A stretch of DNA of 64,000 bases from the NCBI RefSeq assembly GCF_000421845.1, contig NZ_ATXU01000006.1, positions 175,983 to 239,982 of the forward strand. Direction: 5' to 3'. Position 1 is the stretch's first letter, and every line of letters starts with the position of its first letter. A model generated the notes under the pieces. The model was not told where the DNA came from, did not search any database, and saw only the letters and a program-made list of their open reading frames with translations. Position numbers and translations under genes: made by a program. This DNA is from Leucobacter chironomi DSM 19883. Lineage in GTDB: Bacteria > Actinomycetota > Actinomycetes > Actinomycetales > Microbacteriaceae. Positions 24,917 to 34,505 of this stretch are shown here, piece by piece.

Positions 24917-24934
24917 ACCGGCTCCGTAGCCGGT
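24917..24934. promoter_or_regulatory. Palindrome in the kgd upstream region
   Basis: ACCGGCT, four bases, then AGCCGGT, 46 bp upstream of the kgd start in the gap to the divergent CNNM gene. It could be an operator or a leader hairpin. Confidence 0.35.
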
Positions 24935-25112
24935 TTCCAGTAGACAAGCCTACGCCTTTCGAACACACGATGGGCGATGACTCTCAGGAAGAACCCCCAC
25001 TCCCGGCTGCTAGGATCAGGAGGGCTATGGACGCAGACTCTCGAAGACCTTCGGACCCCCCGAGTACCTGCCGCGCTGAAGCGCGGCCCTCCGCACCTCT
25101 GAGGAGCGGCCG

Positions 25113-26450
25113 GTGAACGACTGGCTCCTGCTCCTCATCGGTATTCTCCTCACCGCAGGCACGGGCATCTTCGTCGCCGCGGAATTCTCCCTCGTCGCTC
25201 TCGACCGCCACGACCTCGAACGCCGCCGCGCCGCCGGTGAGCGCGGGCTCGACCGTGTGATCCGAGGCTTGACGCGCACCTCGACCCACCTCTCGAGCGC
25301 GCAGCTGGGCATCACCCTCACCACGCTGCTCGCCGGCTACACGCTGGAACCCTCGATCAGCGGCTTCCTCGATGCGCCGCTCGGCGCCCTCGGCGTGCCC
25401 GAGGGGCTGCGACGCGCCATCAGCGCGCCCCTCGCAGTGGCGCTCGCGACCGTGTTCTCGATGATCGTCGGCGAACTCGTGCCGAAGAACTTCGCGCTCG
25501 CGAAGCCGCTCGCCACGGCCCGCGTCGTGATGCCCGCGCAGGCGGCGTTCACGACCACGTTCAAGCCCGCCGTCGTCGTGCTCAACGGCAGCGCGAACGG
25601 AATCCTGCGCGCCATCGGCATCGAGCCCAAGGAAGAGCTGTCGGGCGCGCGATCCGCCGAGGAGCTCTCCTCGCTCGTGCGCCACTCCGCGAGTGCGGGC
25701 CTGCTCGAAGCCGACACGGCCACGCTGCTCGACCGCACCCTGCGCTTCTCCGAGCTCACCGCGGCCGACGTGATGACACCGAGACTGCGGATCGAGAGCC
25801 TGCAGCGGCTCGAACCCGCTCAGGCCGTGCTCGAACTCTCCGGCCGCACCGGGTACTCGCGCTTCCCCGTCATCGACGAGGATCGCGACGACGTGGTGGG
25901 GGTCGTGCACGTCAAGCAGGCCGTCGCGGTGCCCCGCGGCAAGCGCGGCGAAGTGCCTGTCGCGGCACTCGCCGAAGACGTCGTGCGCGTGCCCGAGACC
26001 ATGCACCTCGACCACCTGCTGGAAGAGCTGCGCTCGTCCGGCTTCCAGCTCGGCATCGTCGTCGACGAGTACGGCGGCACCGCCGGCATCGTGACCCTCG
26101 AAGACCTCGTCGAGGAGATCGTCGGCGAGGTCGCCGACGAGCACGACCGCGCCGCAGCCGGCGTCGTCGGCACCGCCGAGCAGATGACGTTCCCCGCCGA
26201 TCTGCGCCCCGACGAGGTGCGCGACCAGACCGGCATCGAGATCCCCGACGACGACGCCTACGACACCGTCGCCGGCTACGTGCTGCGCGAGCTGGGGCGC
26301 ATCCCCGACCCGGGCGACGAGGTCGCCCTGCCCGAGGGCGGCACGCTGCGGGTCGAACGGATGGACGGGCGCCGCATCTCGCGCCTGCGCTACACGAGCC
26401 CGCCGGCGCCCGCCGTCGAACCGGGCGAGCGAGGGGGGGACCGCGCATGA
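25113..26450 (+). CDS. CNNM/CBS-domain membrane protein (HlyC/CorC family)
   Basis: This 445-residue protein has a DUF21/CNNM membrane domain with three or four helices (residues about 1-190; [13 protein letters not shown] and [14 protein letters not shown] are typical). A pair of CBS domains follows (about 210-335; [30 protein letters not shown] is the classical end), then a CorC/HlyC accessory domain (about 350-430). Relatives are implicated in magnesium or cobalt efflux and homeostasis. The GTG at 25113 follows GAGGAG. It overlaps the next CNNM gene by an ATGA, and the two proteins may form a heterodimer. Confidence 0.9.
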   Translation: MNDWLLLLIGILLTAGTGIFVAAEFSLVALDRHDLERRRAAGERGLDRVIRGLTRTSTHLSSAQLGITLTTLLAGYTLEPSISGFLDAPLGALGVPEGLRRAISAPLAVALATVFSMIVGELVPKNFALAKPLATARVVMPAQAAFTTTFKPAVVVLNGSANGILRAIGIEPKEELSGARSAEELSSLVRHSASAGLLEADTATLLDRTLRFSELTAADVMTPRLRIESLQRLEPAQAVLELSGRTGYSRFPVIDEDRDDVVGVVHVKQAVAVPRGKRGEVPVAALAEDVVRVPETMHLDHLLEELRSSGFQLGIVVDEYGGTAGIVTLEDLVEEIVGEVADEHDRAAAGVVGTAEQMTFPADLRPDEVRDQTGIEIPDDDAYDTVAGYVLRELGRIPDPGDEVALPEGGTLRVERMDGRRISRLRYTSPPAPAVEPGERGGDRA

Positions 26451-27493
26451 GCGACTGGATGGGAATCGTCTGGCTGGTCGTGCTGCTCGCCGCCAACGCC
26501 TTCTTCGTCGGCGCCGAGTTCGCCGTGATCTCGGCGCGCCGCTCGCAGATCGAACCGCGCGCCGAGGCCGGGTCGAAGCGAGCGAAGACCGCGCTCTACG
26601 CGATGGAGCACGCGACGCTCATGCTCGCCACCAGCCAGCTCGGCATCACCGTGTGCTCGCTGCTGATCCTGAACGTCTCCGAGCCCGCGATCCACCACCT
26701 GCTGGAGGGGCCGCTCGCCTGGACCGGCCTGCCGCCGGAGGCCGTCTCGATCGCGGCGTTCGTGATCACGCTGCTGCTCGTCTCGTACTTGCACGTCGTG
26801 CTCGGCGAGATGGTGCCGAAGAACGCCGCGTTCTCGCTGCCGGATCAGGCCGTGCTGCTGCTCGCGCCGCCCCTTGTCGCGGTGTCGCGCGTGCTCAGGC
26901 ACATCATCGCCGCGCTCAACGCGGTCGCCAACGGCACGCTCCGGCTCTTCGGCGTGGAACCGAAATCGGAGACCACCAGCACCTACACGCTCGAAGAGGT
27001 CGCGAGCATCGTGAGCCAGTCGACGCGCGAGGGGCTGCTGGAGGACCGCAGCGGCACGCTGACCGCGGCGTTCGAGTTCACCGAGAAGCGGGCCGAGGAC
27101 CTGCTGGTGCCGCTCGACCGCCTCGTGGTGCTCCCCGCCGGGGCGACACCGCTCGACGTCGACGCCGCTGTTGCGCGCCACGGCTTCTCGCGATACCCGA
27201 TCGCCGACCCCGCCGGGGAACTCGACGGCTACGTGCACATCAAGGACCTCGTGCGACTCGGCGAGGACCGCATCACGCAGCCCATCCCGGGCAAGCGCAT
27301 CCGCGCCATGATGTCGATCCACGCCGGCACCGAGCTGGAAGACGTGCTCGCCCGCATGCAGGCCCGCGGCATCCACCTCGCCCGCATCTACGACGGCGAC
27401 GGCACCGACCTCGGTGTGGTCTTCCTCGAAGACGTGATCGAGGAGCTGGTGGGCGAAGTGCACGACGCGACGCGGCGCAGGCGCTTCGACTGA
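26447..27493 (+). CDS. CNNM/CBS-domain membrane protein, short form
   Basis: This 348-residue paralogue of the preceding protein has a CNNM domain (FFVGAEFAVISARRSQIEPRAEAGS, LGEMVPKNAAFSLP) and a CBS pair ending VVFLEDVIEELVGEVHDATRRRRFD. The C-terminal CorC accessory domain of its neighbour is missing, and the protein simply stops after the CBS pair. The ATG lies within the ATGA overlap with the upstream gene, so the two are translationally coupled. Tandem long and short CNNM genes are common in actinobacteria, which supports a two-subunit transporter or regulator of divalent cations. Confidence 0.9.
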   Translation: MSDWMGIVWLVVLLAANAFFVGAEFAVISARRSQIEPRAEAGSKRAKTALYAMEHATLMLATSQLGITVCSLLILNVSEPAIHHLLEGPLAWTGLPPEAVSIAAFVITLLLVSYLHVVLGEMVPKNAAFSLPDQAVLLLAPPLVAVSRVLRHIIAALNAVANGTLRLFGVEPKSETTSTYTLEEVASIVSQSTREGLLEDRSGTLTAAFEFTEKRAEDLLVPLDRLVVLPAGATPLDVDAAVARHGFSRYPIADPAGELDGYVHIKDLVRLGEDRITQPIPGKRIRAMMSIHAGTELEDVLARMQARGIHLARIYDGDGTDLGVVFLEDVIEELVGEVHDATRRRRFD

Positions 27494-27572
27494 TCCGCGA
27501 TCCGCGATCCGGGGTCCTGAGTCCGCGAGGGCTCCGGATCCCGGGGCGCCGAGCCGCGCACGGTCCGTGCGA

Positions 27573-28160
27573 TCAGTGCGCGGCGAAGACCACGTGCGCC
27601 GCGAGCTCGTCGGTGAAGAAGGAATCCTGAGCCAGCAGCGGATTGTCGGGCACGCTCAGGCGCACATCGAACTCGGCGAACTCCTCGGTGAGCAGCGTCG
27701 GTGTCACCCGCAGCGTCGTGTGCGGTCGCACCACGCCCCGCGTCGAGAGCGTGCCCACGGCGCTCACCGTGGCGTTCTCGCTCATATCGCGCCGCAGCGC
27801 CGTCGGCTCGGTCAGCTCGAACGCCGCCTCGGGCAACCCCACTGCGCGCAGCTGCAGCTTCGCCTCCGTGATCATCCCGTCGAAGAGCACGATGTAGCCG
27901 CTCGTCGACAGCGTCTCACCGATCAGGGCCGACAGCCCGCCGCCCCCGGCATCCGTGAGCAGCCGGGTCTCGACAGCCTCGTAGACCCGCTCCGTCGAGA
28001 CCTCGAGCAGATCCGAACCGGCGGCGGCCTGCAACTCGGTCGCCTGCGGCACCACCGACGCGACCGGAGCGCAAGCCGTGAGACACAGCGGCAGCGCCGC
28101 CGACACGGTCGCGACCACGCGGAATGTGCGCACAGAACGGCGCGACGGCACGGCAGTCAC
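27573..28160 (-). CDS. Putative lipoprotein of unknown function
   Basis: This 195-residue protein has a basic N-terminus, a hydrophobic segment and the lipobox LTAC with Cys30, so it should be a lipoprotein. The mature part is rich in alternating beta-type sequence (SGYIVLFDGMITEAKLQLRAVGL, HTTLRVTPTLLTEEFAEFDVRLSVPDN), and I do not recognise a family. The GTG at 28160 has AGGAG 10 bases upstream. It is transcribed leftward, convergent to the CNNM pair, with a modest hairpin (GATCCGG arms, 27506-27540) between the ends. Confidence 0.75.
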   Translation of the reverse strand: MTAVPSRRSVRTFRVVATVSAALPLCLTACAPVASVVPQATELQAAAGSDLLEVSTERVYEAVETRLLTDAGGGGLSALIGETLSTSGYIVLFDGMITEAKLQLRAVGLPEAAFELTEPTALRRDMSENATVSAVGTLSTRGVVRPHTTLRVTPTLLTEEFAEFDVRLSVPDNPLLAQDSFFTDELAAHVVFAAH

Positions 28161-28334
28161 GGTGGCCTGGCTCCTCTCGCGAACGTTCGATACCCGGCGA
28201 GACTACGCCGCCAAAGTGAGAGGGCGATGGGAGGGCGCTCAGGAACCGCGGCGCGGGGCCGAGCGCCCGAATCGCGCCGCCCGATCCGCCCCGCTGCTAT
28301 AGGCTTCGGGCACTGCGACGACACAGGAGGAGCC

Positions 28335-29546
28335 ATGCGCGCAACGAAGGTGCTGGCGGCGACCGCGACCACCGCAGCCGCCATCGCCGGAGGAGCCTGG
28401 CTCTGGTGGCACCAGGGCGAGATCGCCACCAGACGGCCGATCAACGAGTGGACTTTCACGCACATGCACCGCGTGATGCCCACCGAGGAGGTGCGCCGCC
28501 CGGCCCGCACCCGGCTGCTGCCCGCAGCCCCGCGCCCGCTGCCCGTCGCCGACATCGCCTACACCTTCGACGGCCGCGAACACCGCCTCGACGAACTGCA
28601 CTGCCGCACCCGCACCACCGGCTTCCTCGTCCTGCACCGCGGCCGGCTGCTGCACGAGAGCTACCCGGGCGTCTTCGCCTCGCCGAGCGCCCGCTTCCAG
28701 CTCTTCTCCCTCACCAAATCGGTGACTTCGATGCTGTTCGGCATCGCCCTCGAACGCGGCGAACTCGCCTCGACCGACGAGCGGGTCTCTGAGGTGCTGC
28801 CCCAGCTCGCCGGCACCGCCTACGACGGCGTCACCATCGCGCAGTTGCTCGACATGCGCAGCGGCGTCGGCGGCGTCGAAGACTGGACCATCCCCGACGC
28901 GCCGATCCGCCGCTTCGAGACGGCCGTCACCACTGGCGGCTCCGTGCTCGACGTGATCCGCTCCACTCCGCGCGTGCGCGCACCCGGCACCGCCTTCAAC
29001 TACTCCACGATCGACACCCACGTGCTCGGCTGGGTGCTCGAAGCAGCCACCGGCACCACGATCGCCGACTACGCCGAGCAGCGCCTCTGGCAGCCCATGG
29101 GCGCCGAGAGCGACGCCTACTACTTCCTTACCCGCGGACACCCCCGCACCGCACTCGGCGGCGGATCGCTCAACGCCACGGTGCGCGACACCGCGCGCGT
29201 CGGCGCGATCATGGCGGCCGGCGGCCGGGTCGACGACGTGCAGCTCGTGCCCGAAGCGTGGGTCGCGCGCAGCCGGGGATCCCAGCTGCCCCAGCTGCAG
29301 CCCGGCGCGCTCGTGGACGGCGGCGGCTACGCGCACTACGGCTACTCCAACCAGTGGTGGACCCTCGGCGGCGAACGGCGCGCCTTCACCGGTCTCGGCG
29401 TGCACGGCCAATACCTGTGGGTCGACCCCGACAGCGAGACCGTCATCGTGAAGACGAGCGCCTGGAACACCGCCGACGACGAAGCGAAAGACCGCGAGAC
29501 CTGCGCGGCGCTCGCCGCCGTGGTCGAGGCGGTCGAACGGCTCTGA
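28335..29546 (+). CDS. Serine hydrolase of the beta-lactamase (class C-like) family
   Basis: This 403-residue protein has one N-terminal hydrophobic segment (ATATTAAAIAGGAWLWW) that should anchor it to the membrane with the enzyme outside. The catalytic motif SLTK gives Ser125 and Lys128, and YST at 223-225 supplies the general base. The arrangement resembles class C beta-lactamase-like esterases and 6-aminohexanoate-oligomer hydrolases (NylB). Candidate substrates are amides, esters or peptidoglycan peptides, and a true beta-lactamase role cannot be inferred. The ATG at 28335 follows AGGAGG. Confidence 0.85.
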   Translation: MRATKVLAATATTAAAIAGGAWLWWHQGEIATRRPINEWTFTHMHRVMPTEEVRRPARTRLLPAAPRPLPVADIAYTFDGREHRLDELHCRTRTTGFLVLHRGRLLHESYPGVFASPSARFQLFSLTKSVTSMLFGIALERGELASTDERVSEVLPQLAGTAYDGVTIAQLLDMRSGVGGVEDWTIPDAPIRRFETAVTTGGSVLDVIRSTPRVRAPGTAFNYSTIDTHVLGWVLEAATGTTIADYAEQRLWQPMGAESDAYYFLTRGHPRTALGGGSLNATVRDTARVGAIMAAGGRVDDVQLVPEAWVARSRGSQLPQLQPGALVDGGGYAHYGYSNQWWTLGGERRAFTGLGVHGQYLWVDPDSETVIVKTSAWNTADDEAKDRETCAALAAVVEAVERL

Positions 29547-29642
29547 CGGGCTGAGAGCGGATCCTTGATCGGGTGAGCCGCCGATCCGCATGCCGCTGAC
29601 CCGCTGACCTTCAGGCCTGCACACCCTCAGCCGCTCAGCTCC

Positions 29643-30848
29643 TCACACCGCGAGCAGCCGCCGCAACTGCTCGCCCACCCGCTCGAACTCGATGAGGAAC
29701 GCGTCGTGCCCGAACGGCGAGTCGATGCGCGTCGCCCGATCGCCGTCGAGGCTGCCGGGCGTGTGGCGGGCTATCTCGTCCTGCCCCTCGACGGTGAAGA
29801 GCCGATCGCTCGGGATCCCGAGCACCAGCGTGGGCAGCTCCAGCGTCGACAGCGCCGCCCGCACCCCGCCGCGCCCGCGCCCCACGTCGTGCGAGTTCAT
29901 GGCCTGCACCAGCGTGACGTAGCTGCCGGCGTCGAAGCGGCGCGTGAACTTGTTGCCGTGGAAATCGAGGTAGCTCTCGACGGCGAAGCGGCCGCCGCCT
30001 CCGAGCGGGCTCACCGCCGACTGCCACGCCCGCCCGAAGCGGTCGTCGAGTTCGGTGTGGCTGCGGTAGTTCAGCAGTGCGAGCCGGCGCGCCGTCGCGA
30101 GACCGTGGTGCGGGCCGACGCCGTCGGGGGCGTCGTAGTAGTGGCCGCCGCGGTAGAACGGATCGGAGCGGATCGCCTCCAGCTGCACCAGGTTGAGGCC
30201 GATCTGATCCGCCGTCGTGACCGGGGGAGCGGCGATCACCGCCAGCCGCTCCGTGCGCTGCTGATGCGCAATGCCCCATTCCAGCGCGTGCATGCCGCCC
30301 ATCGATCCACCGATCACGGCGACGAAACGCTCGATGCCGATCTCGTCGGCGAAGCTCGCCGCAGCCGCCACCTGATCGCGGATCGTGAGGTAAGGGAAGC
30401 GCCCGCCCCACTCCTGCCCATCGGGATCGAGGCTCGCCGGACCGGTCGAGCCCTGGCAGCCGCCCAGCACGTTCGGCGCGACGATGCAGTAGCGGCTCGT
30501 GTCGAGCGGACGGCCCGGACCCACGATCTCGCTCCACCAGCCGTCGGTCGGATGGCCGGGGCCGGCGGGGCCGAGCAGATGGCTGTCGCCGGTGAGCGCG
30601 TGGAAGACGAGGATCGCGTTGTCGCGCCGCTCGTTCAGCTCACCGAAGGTCTCATAGGCGATCCGCACGTTCGGGATCTCGGCGCCGGCTTCCGTGGTGA
30701 GCGCGCCGATGCTCGCGAACTCGCGCTCGCCCACGGGATCCCCGTCGCGCCAGCCGCCCGAGATCGGCGGCCGTCCCATCAGCGCCCGCAGCTGGGCGTC
30801 GGTGATGAAGTCGGTGGGGAACGAGTCCTCAGGGGTCTGCCAGTCCAT
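29643..30848 (-). CDS. metX: Homoserine O-acetyltransferase
   Basis: This 401-residue alpha/beta-hydrolase acyltransferase activates homoserine with acetyl-CoA for methionine synthesis. The oxyanion block NVLGGCQGSTGP, the nucleophile elbow GGSMGGMHALEW, the acid PSDRLFT and the His in FGHDAFL are all visible. Its product is the substrate of the MetY enzyme at 32167, so the two genes belong to one pathway although an exporter gene and repeats separate them. The ATG at 30848 lacks a strong ribosome site; a GTG at 30881 in frame is an alternative giving 11 more residues. Confidence 0.95.
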   Translation of the reverse strand: MDWQTPEDSFPTDFITDAQLRALMGRPPISGGWRDGDPVGEREFASIGALTTEAGAEIPNVRIAYETFGELNERRDNAILVFHALTGDSHLLGPAGPGHPTDGWWSEIVGPGRPLDTSRYCIVAPNVLGGCQGSTGPASLDPDGQEWGGRFPYLTIRDQVAAAASFADEIGIERFVAVIGGSMGGMHALEWGIAHQQRTERLAVIAAPPVTTADQIGLNLVQLEAIRSDPFYRGGHYYDAPDGVGPHHGLATARRLALLNYRSHTELDDRFGRAWQSAVSPLGGGGRFAVESYLDFHGNKFTRRFDAGSYVTLVQAMNSHDVGRGRGGVRAALSTLELPTLVLGIPSDRLFTVEGQDEIARHTPGSLDGDRATRIDSPFGHDAFLIEFERVGEQLRRLLAV

Positions 30849-30919
30849 AACTGACCATTCTGCCCGGGTCGGGCGCGGCACGGGCGAATGTTACGGGTGG
30901 AAGGGCTGCGGGTGACCTG

Positions 30920-30997
30920 CCGTCGATATGGGATCTGCCGCAGACATGCCCGATCCCGGTCCTGGCGCCATGCCTTCGGCAGATCCGATACGGATGG
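30920..30997. repeat. 78-nt palindromic intergenic repeat, copy 1
   Basis: This copy and the one at 31992 have equal length and align without gaps. They begin with the same 16 bases (CCGTCGATATGGGATC) and share the internal blocks CCTGGCGCCAT and CTTCGGCAGATCC. The outer 21 bases can pair with the end of the unit, giving a long hairpin. It lies between metX and the EamA exporter gene. Confidence 0.8.
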
Positions 30998-31038
30998 CAG
31001 CGAGAGAAGAAGCACGGGGCCGGCGATAGGGTGCTGAG

Positions 31039-31893
31039 GTGACCGCCGATCCATCCCGCCGCCTGCCATCGAGCCTGCTGGCGGTGGCCGCGATCTTCAG
31101 CGTGCAGTTCGGCAACGCCCTCGTGGGTTCGCTGTTCGCGCAGGTGGGGCCGCTCGGCGCCGCCGCGCTGCGGCTCGGTTTCGCGGCGCTCATCCTCATC
31201 GCCATCGTGCGACCCCGGGTGCGCGGCTGGACCCGGCGCACCTGGCTCGGCGTGGCGCTGCTCGGGATCGGGATGGCCGGCATGAACGTGTCCATCTACT
31301 TCGCCATCGCCGAGATCCCGCTCGGCCTCGCCGTGACGATCGAACTCATGGGGCCGCTCGCGGTCGCCGCCGCAGGCATCCGCCGGCCGGTGGACGCCGC
31401 CTGGGTGGTGCTGGCCGTGGGCGGCATCCTGTTGCTCGGCTTCGACGACACCGGGGCGGTGACGCTGCGTGGCGCCCTCTTCGCGGCGGTGGCGGCGGCG
31501 TTCTGGGCGCTCTACATCGTCGCATCGGCCCGGCTCAGCACACGGGTGCGCGGGATCGACGGCCTCGCCGCCGCCGTCGCGGTGGCGGCGCTCGTGGTCG
31601 TGCCCTTCGGCGCCGGGGATGCCGTGGCGGCCGTGCGGCACGACCCGACCCTGCTCGGGGCCTTCGCGATCCTCGCCCTCATGACGAGCGTGATCGCCTA
31701 CGGCCTGGAGTTCCTCGCGCTCAAGCGCATGACGGCTCGCGTGTTCGGGGTGCTGTCGAGCCTCGGGCCCGCCGTCGCGGCCCTCGCCGGATTCGCGGTG
31801 CTGCACCAGCAGCTCGACCTGAGGCAGCTGCTCGCGATCCTGCTCGTCGTCGCGGCGAGCGCCGGTGTGGTGGCGACGTCGCGGGCGATCTGA
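31039..31893 (+). CDS. EamA-family exporter, RhtA-like
   Basis: This 284-residue DMT-superfamily transporter has ten hydrophobic helices in two EamA repeats. Segments such as NVSIYFAIAEIPLGLAVTIELMGPLAVA and SVIAYGLEFLALKRMTARVFGVLSSLGPAVAALAG closely resemble RhtA, the threonine and homoserine exporter. Its place between metX and metY supports homoserine, threonine or another amino acid as substrate. The start is GTG at 31039, with a weak ribosome site. It is the only rightward gene in this stretch and is bracketed by the two 78-nt palindromic repeats. Confidence 0.85.
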   Translation: MTADPSRRLPSSLLAVAAIFSVQFGNALVGSLFAQVGPLGAAALRLGFAALILIAIVRPRVRGWTRRTWLGVALLGIGMAGMNVSIYFAIAEIPLGLAVTIELMGPLAVAAAGIRRPVDAAWVVLAVGGILLLGFDDTGAVTLRGALFAAVAAAFWALYIVASARLSTRVRGIDGLAAAVAVAALVVVPFGAGDAVAAVRHDPTLLGAFAILALMTSVIAYGLEFLALKRMTARVFGVLSSLGPAVAALAGFAVLHQQLDLRQLLAILLVVAASAGVVATSRAI

Positions 31894-31991
31894 GAAGGCT
31901 AGGGGTGACGAGCCGGGCCTGTCGGGTTCGGTATGCCCAGTTCGCCCTGTTCGGTTCGCCCTGCTCGGTTCGCCCTGCCGGGTGCGCCCCG

Positions 31992-32069
31992 CCGTCGATA
32001 TGGGATCCGCCGTAAATATGACGAATTCCGGGCCTGGCGCCATATCTTCGGCAGATCCCATATCGACGG
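31992..32069. repeat. 78-nt palindromic intergenic repeat, copy 2
   Basis: Second copy of the unit at 30920, in the same orientation. Outer arms 31992-32012 and 32049-32069 pair over 21 bp with one G-T pair. It lies 98 bp after the EamA exporter stop codon. Confidence 0.8.
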
Positions 32070-32126
32070 AAGAGGGGAACCAGGGAGGGAAGGGATAAGG
32101 AGGAGGCCGGGGGCGGAACCACACAA

Positions 32127-32156
32127 GAGGGGCCCGGGCCGAAGCCCGGGCCCCTC
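32127..32156. terminator. Terminator of metY
   Basis: Perfect 13-bp stem GAGGGGCCCGGGC with a CGAA tetraloop, 11 bp beyond the leftward metY stop codon. Confidence 0.88.
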
Positions 32157-32166
32157 AGATGGGCGG

Positions 32167-33489
32167 CTACGCGCGCGCGTTCGCCTCGGCGACGATGCGG
32201 CGAGCGGCAGCGAAGCCCTGCTCGAGATCGGCCTTGATGTCGGCGATGTTCTCGAGGCCCACCGAGAGGCGCACGAGGCCGGGCGTGACGCCGGCGGTGA
32301 GCTGCTGCTCGGGGGTGAGCTGCGAGTGGGTGGTCGATGCGGGGTGGATCACCAGGCTGCGCACGTCCCCGATGTTCGCGACGTGGCTGAACAGCTCGAG
32401 GCTGTTGACGAACGCCTTGCCGGCCTCGACGCCGCCCTTCAGCTCGAAGGAGAGCACCGCGCCCACGCCCTTCGGCGCGTAGCGGTTGGCGAGCGCGTAC
32501 CAGGGGCTCGACGGCAGGCCCGAGTACGAGACGGTGGCGACGTCGTCATGGTTGTCGAGCCACTCGGCGACCTCCTGCGCGTTCTGCACGTGGCGCTCGA
32601 TGCGCAGCGACAGGGTCTCGATGCCCTGCAGCAGCAGCCAGGCGCTGTGGGGGGCGATCGCCGAGCCCAGGTCGCGCAGCAGCTGCACGCGCGCCTTGAT
32701 GATGTAGGCGATGGGGTCGCCCACGGCGCCCGTGTAGCTCACGCCGTTGTAGGAGGGGTCGGGCTCGGTGAGTCCGGGGAAGCGGTCGGCGTGCTGCGAC
32801 CAGGGGAAAGTGCCGCCGTCGACGATCACGCCGCCGAGGGTGGTGCCGTGGCCGCCGAGGAACTTCGTGGCCGAGTGCAGCACGATGTCGGCGCCGTGCT
32901 CGAAGGGACGCACGAGGTAGGGGCTCGCGACGGTGTTGTCGATGATGAGCGGCAGGCCGTTCTCGTGCGCGACGTCGGCGACGGCGCGGATGTCGAGGAT
33001 CGCCGAGCGCGGGTTCGCGATGGACTCGGCGAAGAACAGCTTCGTGTTGGGGCGCACCGCGCGCTGCCAGGCGGCGGGGTCGTCCTGATCCTCGACGAAG
33101 GTCACCTCGATGCCGAGCTTCGCGAGCGAGTACTTGAACAGGTTGTAGGTGCCGCCGTAGATCGAGCTCGACGAGACGATGTGGTCGCCCGCGTTCGCGA
33201 TGTTCAGCACCGCGAAGGTCGACGCGGCCTGGCCGCTCGCGAGCAGCAGCGCGGCGGTGCCGCCCTCGAGCGCTGCGACGCGCTCCTCGGCGACCGCCTG
33301 GGTCGGGTTGGTGATGCGGGTGTAGATCGGGCCGAGCTCGGCGAGCGCGAAGCGGTTCGCGGCCTGCTCGGTGTTCTCGAACACGAAGGACGTGGTCTGG
33401 TGGATCGGCAGCGCACGCGCGCCGGTCTCGTCGGGCTGCTGGCCCGCGTGGATCTGCTTGGTCTCGAAACCCCAGCTCTGCTCGGTCAT
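32167..33489 (-). CDS. metY: O-acetylhomoserine sulfhydrylase
   Basis: This 440-residue PLP enzyme of the Cys/Met metabolism family makes homocysteine from O-acetylhomoserine and sulfide. The Schiff-base lysine is in [16 protein letters not shown] near residue 212. [22 protein letters not shown] and the conserved C-terminal [21 protein letters not shown] are also present. The length exceeds cystathionine gamma-synthases and fits MetY. The ATG at 33489 has GAGGAG upstream. It pairs functionally with MetX. A short sigma70-like promoter lies upstream. Confidence 0.95.
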   Translation of the reverse strand: MTEQSWGFETKQIHAGQQPDETGARALPIHQTTSFVFENTEQAANRFALAELGPIYTRITNPTQAVAEERVAALEGGTAALLLASGQAASTFAVLNIANAGDHIVSSSSIYGGTYNLFKYSLAKLGIEVTFVEDQDDPAAWQRAVRPNTKLFFAESIANPRSAILDIRAVADVAHENGLPLIIDNTVASPYLVRPFEHGADIVLHSATKFLGGHGTTLGGVIVDGGTFPWSQHADRFPGLTEPDPSYNGVSYTGAVGDPIAYIIKARVQLLRDLGSAIAPHSAWLLLQGIETLSLRIERHVQNAQEVAEWLDNHDDVATVSYSGLPSSPWYALANRYAPKGVGAVLSFELKGGVEAGKAFVNSLELFSHVANIGDVRSLVIHPASTTHSQLTPEQQLTAGVTPGLVRLSVGLENIADIKADLEQGFAAARRIVAEANARA

Positions 33490-33561
33490 GGATGCTCCTC
33501 GGTGAGTTCGGTACGTGTGGGTGTGTACGGCGACGGTTCGCTCGGATGGGCGATGGTGATG

Positions 33562-33590
33562 AGACTACGAAGCGCACCTGAGAAGGGCAA
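33562..33590 (-). promoter_or_regulatory. Candidate metY promoter
   Basis: On the minus strand TTGCCC (33590-33585) and TAGTCT (33567-33562) are separated by 17 bp and lie about 75 bp upstream of the metY start. No SAM-riboswitch core was seen in the leader. Confidence 0.4.
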
Positions 33591-33731
33591 CGGTGCGAGA
33601 CACGCTGCGTAACGTAGTGCGGGGATCGGCCGGCGCTTCGCCGGGCGGGTGTCGCCGGGGTCGGCGGTGCCGGCCCGAGGGTGCGCCGCCGGGAAATAGG
33701 ATGGGGGCCGAACCGGAGGAGGGGAGCGGCG

Positions 33732-34505
33732 ATGCTGCGGAGAGTGGTGGTGACGGGCGCGAGCTCTGGGATCGGGGCTGCGACCGTGCGCCGCTTCGCG
33801 GAGCTCGGCTGGGAGACGGTCGCGGTGGCGCGCCGCGAGGATCGGCTGCGAGCGCTCGCCGCCGAGACGGGCGCCCACCCCGTCGTGTGCGATGTCACCG
33901 ACGAAGCGCAGGTGGCGCGTCTCGCCGCCGAGGTCGCCGAGACGGGCGGTGCGACGGGTCTGGTGAACAACGCGGGCGGCGCGCTCGGCACCGAGTCGGT
34001 GGAGCAGTCGTCGAACGACGACTGGCGCCGCATGTTCGAGGTGAACGTCATCGGTCTCAGAACGGTCACCGCGGCTCTGCTGCCGGTGCTGCGCGACGGC
34101 GCTCGGAGCACCGGCTGGGCGTCGATCCTCAACCTCACCTCGACTGCGGGCCACGACGCCTACCCGGGCGGCGGCGGGTACAACGCCGCGAAGTACGCGG
34201 CGCACGCCGTCACGAACGTGCTGCGGCTCGAACTGGCCGGCGAGCCGATTCGCGTCATGGAGCTGGCCCCGGGCCTGGTGCACACCGAGGAGTTCACGCT
34301 CAACCGTCTGCGCGGTGACGCCGCCGCAGCGGCGAAGCCCTACGTCGACGTGGAGCCGCTGCAGGCCGAGGACGTGGCACGGGTGCTCGTGGGCGCGTTC
34401 GAGCAGCCGCCGCACGTCAACCAGGATCTGATCGTGCTGCGCCCCGTCGCGCAGTCGAGCGTGTTCCACACGCACCGGGGAGCGCTCGCCCCGAAGGGGG
34501 AGTGA
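33732..34505 (+). CDS. Short-chain dehydrogenase/reductase
   Basis: This 257-residue SDR has the cofactor motif TGASSGIG at residues 8-15, NNAGG near 79, a catalytic Ser in LNLTSTAG and YNAAK near 153. The basic residues after the second strand (ARRED) suggest NADP(H). Sequence and length resemble the YdfG-like serine/3-hydroxy acid dehydrogenases. The true substrate is unknown. The ATG at 33732 follows GGGGAG. Its stop codon overlaps the GTG start of ung by four bases, so the two genes are cotranscribed. Confidence 0.88.
   Translation: MLRRVVVTGASSGIGAATVRRFAELGWETVAVARREDRLRALAAETGAHPVVCDVTDEAQVARLAAEVAETGGATGLVNNAGGALGTESVEQSSNDDWRRMFEVNVIGLRTVTAALLPVLRDGARSTGWASILNLTSTAGHDAYPGGGGYNAAKYAAHAVTNVLRLELAGEPIRVMELAPGLVHTEEFTLNRLRGDAAAAAKPYVDVEPLQAEDVARVLVGAFEQPPHVNQDLIVLRPVAQSSVFHTHRGALAPKGE

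Noticed and set aside
33490..33731. SAM riboswitch upstream of metY
   Set aside because: I looked for conserved SAM-I and SAM-IV core sequences on the minus strand and saw none, and the leader is short.
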